The notes under the pieces: model-generated
Databases searched by the model: none
The model's input: only the letters and a program-made list of their open reading frames with translations
What the model was told of the DNA's origin: nothing
Made by a program: the position numbers and the translations under genes
Part shown: one piece after another, positions 51,892 to 54,989 of the stretch
How positions within the stretch are numbered: the stretch's first letter is position 1
How the letters are laid out: each line of letters begins with the position of its first letter
Assembly: GCA_947589115.1 (NCBI GenBank)
Contig: CANPZP010000004.1
Coordinates: 1 to 54,989, forward strand
Direction of reading: 5' to 3'
DNA length: 54,989 bases
Source: Candidatus Gastranaerophilales bacterium
Lineage (GTDB): Bacteria > Cyanobacteriota > Vampirovibrionia > Gastranaerophilales > Gastranaerophilaceae

Positions 51892-53058
51892 TTAATTATT
51901 TTTGAGTCTTTTAACAAATTTATTTATACGCTCAAGTGCCTTTTTCAGGTTATCAAGCGAGTATGCATATGAGATTCTTAAATAGCCTTCACCGCTTTCT
52001 CCGAAAGCATTACCGGGGATTACGGCTACTTTTTCTTCCTCCAGTAATTTTGTCGCAAACTCTTCTGACGATAGTCCAAACTTTTTAATACAAGGGAAAA
52101 CATAAAATGCACCGTACGGTTCAAAACAGTCCAAACCCATTTCTTTAAACGAGTTTAAGAGAAATCTTCGTCTTTGATTGTATGCTTGGCGCATTCTTAC
52201 CACATCCTCATTACCGTTCTTTAATGCTTCAATTGCTGAATATTGTGAGGTCGTCGGGGCACACATTATTGCATATTGATGAATCTTTGTCATCTGCTTT
52301 ATAATTTCCTGGGGTGCTAATGCATAACCAAGCCTCCAGCCTGTCATTGCATATGATTTCGAAAATCCGTTTATTAATATTGTTCTTTCTTTCATCCCAT
52401 CTATTGATGCGATTGAAACATGTGTGCCTTTATATGTTAGTTCTGAATATATCTCATCCGACATTACATATATATCTTTTTCTTTAATTACTTCAGCTAT
52501 CTCTTCCAAATCTTTTCTATCCATAACCGCTCCTGTAGGATTATTGGGATATGGAAGTACAAGTAATTTGGTTTTCGGAGTTATTGCATTTAATAATTCC
52601 TCTTTTCTTAACCTGAACTCATTTTCTGCTTTCAAATTTATAATAACCGGTTTTGCATCAGCCAGAATACAACACGGTTCATAAGATACATATGACGGCT
52701 GCGGAATTATTACTTCATCACCTTCATTTATAAGGGAACGCATTCCTATGTCTATTGCTTCCGAGCCTCCTACCGTAATGATTATTTCATCACTCGGATT
52801 GTAATTAATATTTTGTGTTCTTTTTATATAATTTACGATTTCCTGACGTAATTCTTTCAATCCGGAGTTTGAAGTATAAAAAGTTTTACCTTTTTCAAGG
52901 GCATATATACCTTCATCTCTAATGTGCCACGGAGTATCAAAGTCAGGCTCACCGACCCCGAGAGATATTACATCATCCATTTCACTCACTAAATCAAAAA
53001 ATTTTCTTATTCCGGACGGTTTTATATTTATAACTTTTTTTGAAAGTTCTTTTGTCAT
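51892..53058 (-). CDS. PLP-dependent class I aminotransferase (AspC/PatA-like)
   Basis: 388 residues. SLGVGEPDFDTPWHIRDEGI, FYTSNSGLKELRQEIVNYIK, VTVGGSEAIDIGMRSLINEGD, LPYPNNPTGAVMDRKDLEEI, MSDEIYSELTYKG, the PLP lysine in INGFSKSYAMTGWRLGYALA and the substrate arginine in GYLRISYAYS. Matches the aspartate/LL-DAP/aromatic group (aminotransferase Iγ). Its ATG overlaps the stop of the Lrp-type regulator gene (ATGA), so the regulator likely controls it in response to an amino acid. Confidence 0.92.
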   Translation of the reverse strand: MTKELSKKVINIKPSGIRKFFDLVSEMDDVISLGVGEPDFDTPWHIRDEGIYALEKGKTFYTSNSGLKELRQEIVNYIKRTQNINYNPSDEIIITVGGSEAIDIGMRSLINEGDEVIIPQPSYVSYEPCCILADAKPVIINLKAENEFRLRKEELLNAITPKTKLLVLPYPNNPTGAVMDRKDLEEIAEVIKEKDIYVMSDEIYSELTYKGTHVSIASIDGMKERTILINGFSKSYAMTGWRLGYALAPQEIIKQMTKIHQYAIMCAPTTSQYSAIEALKNGNEDVVRMRQAYNQRRRFLLNSFKEMGLDCFEPYGAFYVFPCIKKFGLSSEEFATKLLEEEKVAVIPGNAFGESGEGYLRISYAYSLDNLKKALERINKFVKRLKNN

Positions 53059-53537
53059 GGAGTTATTTTCTCTCTTTCATCTTCATTTTTCTTAGAAAGT
53101 ATTGTACCGTGGTCTTTATATTTCTTTAATATAAAATGGGTTGCCGTACTCAATATGGCTTCTAACGGCGCTAACTTATCTGAAACAAAGTTTGATATTT
53201 CTCTTAACGACTTCTCCTCAAGTATTACAAGTAAATCATATCCGCCGGATATTAAGTATACTGCATGCACTTCAGGATAATTGTATAATCTTTCTGCAAT
53301 TCTGTCGAAACCTTGACCACGCTGCGGAGTTACCCTCACTTCTATTAAGGCTGTTACTTTCTCTATGGATGTCTTTTCCCAATTAATTAATGTATGATAC
53401 CCGCATATTATTTCTTCTTTCTCAAGGGTTTCCAACTCTTTTAAGACTTCTTCCTCACTTGCCCCAAGTAATACTGCAAGCTCATTTAAGCCTATTCTGC
53501 TATTTTTCTCTATAATTGTCAGTAATTCATCTCTCAT
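53055..53537 (-). CDS. Lrp/AsnC-family transcriptional regulator
   Basis: 160 residues. N-terminal winged HTH (IIEKNSRIGLNELAVLLGAS then EEEVLKELETLEKEEIICGY) and a C-terminal RAM ligand domain (TALIEVRVTPQRGQGFDRIA, VHAVYLISGGYDLLVILEEK). Binds amino acids as effectors. The operon partner is an aminotransferase, a typical pairing. GGAGAAAATAT precedes the ATG. Confidence 0.92.
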   Translation of the reverse strand: MRDELLTIIEKNSRIGLNELAVLLGASEEEVLKELETLEKEEIICGYHTLINWEKTSIEKVTALIEVRVTPQRGQGFDRIAERLYNYPEVHAVYLISGGYDLLVILEEKSLREISNFVSDKLAPLEAILSTATHFILKKYKDHGTILSKKNEDEREKITP

Positions 53538-53558
53538 TATATTTTCTCCGATTTTAAT

Positions 53559-54437
53559 TTATCTGATAAAATTCCAAAAATATCTTTTAACTATTTTTCC
53601 TGCCGATAATTTTTCAAAACCGTTTTTTTGCGCACTTACTATTTTCACTTCTTTTGGTTGTGTTGCCCTTGGATAGTTATTAAGCTTCGGGCCAAACAGC
53701 ATTAAGTATTCACATTGATATCCCTCGGGAATTTTTAAATACTCGCTTAATTCGGGGAATATTTTCATGCACATTTGTGCATATCCGCACCAACACGTTC
53801 CAACCCCTAAACTTTGCGCATATAATTCAAAGTAGCTTAATGCAATTATTGCATCTTCTTTTGCACATGGAGCCTTTATATCATTTGAAACGGCTATTAA
53901 GTGAGGTGCCCCCCTGAATATTATGTCCTCTCCTTCAGTAAATGCTTTTGTATATCTCGAAAATTTTTCGGTTATCGGTTTTATATTCTTGTTCGTTAAG
54001 GCTGTTAATATCTTATTGTTGACATGTTCTCTAAATTCATTCATTACCTCTATATCTTCAATTATTGAAAAGTTTAAAGAATGATAATTGCATCCCGTAG
54101 GAACCCACTTTAACATGTCTTTTAACTTATTCATTATTTCCGTATCTATATTTTCCTGTTTGTAGTGCCTTATACTCCTTCTTGATTTTATTAAATTTAG
54201 TATCATATCAGGATTTTGAGAGTATATGGGATCAGATTTATCAGGCTCTTTTTCGAAAATACTTATTGCTCCCACAGGGCAAACACTAAAACAATGCTGG
54301 CATGATATGCACTTTGATTCGTCTTGTACTTTAGGTATATTGTTTTCTGAAGTTAAAACGCCCTTTATACAATCCTTAACACATAATCCGCATTTAATGC
54401 ATTTTGATTCGTCAACTTTAAAATTCATTTCAACCAT
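53559..54437 (-). CDS. Nitroreductase with N-terminal 2[4Fe-4S] ferredoxin domain
   Basis: 292 residues. Two ferredoxin cluster motifs at the N terminus, CIKCGLCVKDC and CISCQHCFSVCP, then an FMN nitroreductase domain from about residue 85: LIKSRRSIRHYKQENIDTEI, MLKWVPTGCNYHSLNFSIIE, DAIIALSYFELYAQSLGVGT then CWCGYAQM. Such fusions take electrons from ferredoxin in anaerobes; the substrate is unknown. GGAGG lies 7 nt before the ATG at 54437, which decides between two nearby Met codons. Confidence 0.92.
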   Translation of the reverse strand: MVEMNFKVDESKCIKCGLCVKDCIKGVLTSENNIPKVQDESKCISCQHCFSVCPVGAISIFEKEPDKSDPIYSQNPDMILNLIKSRRSIRHYKQENIDTEIMNKLKDMLKWVPTGCNYHSLNFSIIEDIEVMNEFREHVNNKILTALTNKNIKPITEKFSRYTKAFTEGEDIIFRGAPHLIAVSNDIKAPCAKEDAIIALSYFELYAQSLGVGTCWCGYAQMCMKIFPELSEYLKIPEGYQCEYLMLFGPKLNNYPRATQPKEVKIVSAQKNGFEKLSAGKIVKRYFWNFIR

Positions 54438-54490
54438 ACAACAACCTCCTTTATTTATAATATCATAATTTAAATAATGAGATTTAACTC

Positions 54491-54521
54491 TTGACTAAAA
54501 AAATTTAGCAAGTAATATAAT
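54491..54521 (+). promoter_or_regulatory. Promoter upstream of the tRNA-Val region
   Basis: TTGACT (54491-54496) and TATAAT (54516-54521) with 19-nt spacing, or TAATAT (54513-54518) with 16. It stands just before the truncated tRNA copy at 54531, about 140 nt from the complete tRNA-Val. Confidence 0.55.
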
Positions 54522-54527
54522 AAATGC

Positions 54528-54548
54528 TAAGGGCGTTTAGCTCAGTTG
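54528..54548 (+). pseudogene. Truncated 5' copy of tRNA-Val
   Basis: Bases 54528-54548 repeat 54656-54676 exactly (21 nt): three bases of leader plus the tRNA-Val acceptor 5' strand and D-arm up to the D loop. After this the sequence departs into GC-rich DNA. The copy cannot fold as a tRNA. Confidence 0.8.
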
Positions 54549-54658
54549 CCCTGAGAGGCGGAGCCTCTCAAAACAACAAATTACCGCCGACCGTGGGAGG
54601 CGCGGGGGGGGGTAAAATAAAAGGGCAGGGTGAGTGAAAGTCTGAAGCAAGAAAATAA
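54549..54658. other. 110-nt GC-rich insert with hairpin and G9 tract
   Basis: Much richer in G and C than the surrounding DNA. It has a perfect 7-bp hairpin (GAGAGGC/GCCTCTC), a CCGCC/GGAGGCGCG-rich middle and G9 (54604-54612). Flanked by the 21-nt direct repeat of the tRNA 5' end. No ORF of note. It may be a small mobile or repeat element inserted in a tRNA gene, or a misassembly. Confidence 0.45.
54604..54612. repeat. G9 homopolymer near tRNA-Val
   Basis: Nine G. Read on the minus strand the context TACCCCCCCCCG equals the core of the prepilin leader tract, though no pilin gene is attached. Confidence 0.8.
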
Positions 54659-54731
54659 GGGCGTTTAGCTCAGTTGGTAGAGCGCCTCCCTTACAAGGAG
54701 GATGTCAGGAGTTCAAGTCTCTTAACGCCCA
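54659..54731 (+). tRNA. tRNA-Val (anticodon UAC)
   Basis: 73 nt. Acceptor GGGCGTT/AACGCCC, D arm GCTC/GAGC, anticodon arm CCTCC-CTTACAA-GGAGG (anticodon TAC), T arm AGGAG-TTCAAGT-CTCTT with one G-U, discriminator A. CCA not encoded. Complete and well paired. Confidence 0.95.
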
Positions 54732-54834
54732 AATTAAAGAGAGCCATTAAGGCTCTTTTTTTTTTCGAGCCTCGAACTCGTAATTTTTTCCCGCAGGTCA
54801 AAAATTAGGAAGTTCTACTCTTGCAAGCATCCTG
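54715..54834. repeat. Direct repeat, copy 1 (tRNA 3' end, terminator, spacer)
   Basis: Begins in the T arm of tRNA-Val and covers its 3' end, the terminator and about 70 nt more. It matches 54872-54989, differing only in T-run length (10 versus 8). Confidence 0.85.
54740..54765 (+). terminator. tRNA-Val terminator
   Basis: Stem AGAGCC/GGCTCT, loop ATTAA, ten T in total. Directly follows tRNA-Val. Confidence 0.9.
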
Positions 54835-54871
54835 ACTCGTAGCGCTCGTGATACTCGCTAACGATTCAGTA

Positions 54872-54989
54872 AAGTCTCTTAACGCCCAAATTAAAGAGAG
54901 CCATTAAGGCTCTTTTTTTTCGAGCCTCGAACTCGTAATTTTTTCCCGCAGGTCAAAAATTAGGAAGTTCTACTCTTGCAAGCATCCTG
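54872..54989. repeat. Direct repeat, copy 2, running to the window end
   Basis: Second copy of 54715-54834, starting with the last 16 nt of tRNA-Val but without the rest of the tRNA. The window ends inside it, as happens when an assembly stops at a repeat. Confidence 0.85.
54897..54920 (+). terminator. Second copy of the tRNA-Val terminator
   Basis: Same AGAGCC/GGCTCT hairpin with eight T, part of the second direct repeat. Confidence 0.8.

Noticed and set aside
54531-54731. Group I intron in tRNA-Val
   Set aside because: The insert is in the D loop, only about 110 nt, and the tRNA 5' end is repeated afterwards, so the complete tRNA needs no splicing.
1-54989. CRISPR array, prophage, IS element or diversity-generating retroelement
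   Set aside because: No regularly spaced repeats, cas, integrase, transposase or reverse transcriptase genes were seen on either strand.

Overview
The window is AT-rich chromosomal DNA with dense bacterial coding on both strands, three intact tRNA genes, no rRNA, no CRISPR array and no recognisable transposase or phage module. The gene content suggests a fermentative Gram-negative-type bacterium on the cyanobacterial branch. I infer a gut Gastranaerophilales / Vampirovibrionia (Melainabacteria) relative from four things: a cyanobacterial-style VKOR-thioredoxin fusion, single MCE and AsmA-like envelope proteins, ferredoxin-dependent 2-oxoacid oxidoreductase with ETF and no respiratory chain genes, and a large family of FTLxEVLIT prepilin-like proteins. 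The taxonomy is inference, not measured.

Layout. 1-3280 (-): accA (cut by the window edge), accD, argS. 3406-3780 (-): two 43-codon small genes. 3942-6074 (-): a GH13 glucan enzyme, divergent from ribF. 6102-9451 (+): ribF, ribH, etfB, etfA, a flavin cluster. 9463-13924 (+): sugar MFS transporter and metY-metX-metW. 13926-14568 (-): prepilin-like gene 1. 14713-15252 (-): a three-repeat small protein. 15658-17474 (+): aminotransferase and nth. 17475-18228 (-): prepilin-like gene 2. 18429-21677 (-): 5'-nucleotidase family protein, ispD, thiL. 21814-27354 (+): pgi, a WecG/TagA glycosyltransferase, split transketolase, ftsE, ftsX. 27389-28909 (-): AAA ATPase. 29033: tRNA-Ser. 29278-29922 (-): an intact prepilin-like gene. 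30065: small HTH protein. 30273-35047 (-): TPR lipoprotein, lgt, MCE protein, upp, pgeF, SEC-C protein. 35253-45813 (+): ClpX-type zinc-finger protein, unknown 543-aa protein, ruvX, DUF1292, korA, korB, VKOR-Trx, queH, large TPR protein, dus, GIY-YIG. 45886-47454 (+): prepilin-like genes 4 and 3. 47523-50839 (+): AsmA-like protein, tRNA-Gln, DivIC-like protein. 50874-54437: small gene, alpha/beta hydrolase, aminotransferase, Lrp regulator, ferredoxin-nitroreductase. 54528-54989: a rearranged tRNA-Val locus in which the sequence ends inside a repeat.

The most unusual signal is in the prepilin-like family. Four of the five members carry an uninterrupted G/C homopolymer (C9, C9, C9 and G7) between a well-formed start (SD plus ATG) and the prepilin motif. 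In all four the tract is one base too long, so the ATG frame soon stops while the pilin frame is open to its end but has no start of its own. Three of them share an almost identical promoter and a 33-bp identical leader. This looks like either a phase-variable pilin repertoire caught in the OFF state, or expression through +1 frameshifting or slippage on proline CCC-C runs. A further tiny ORF holds a G10 tract. A second pattern is a -10 box placed exactly 6 nt before the ATG of at least five genes, consistent with leaderless transcripts.
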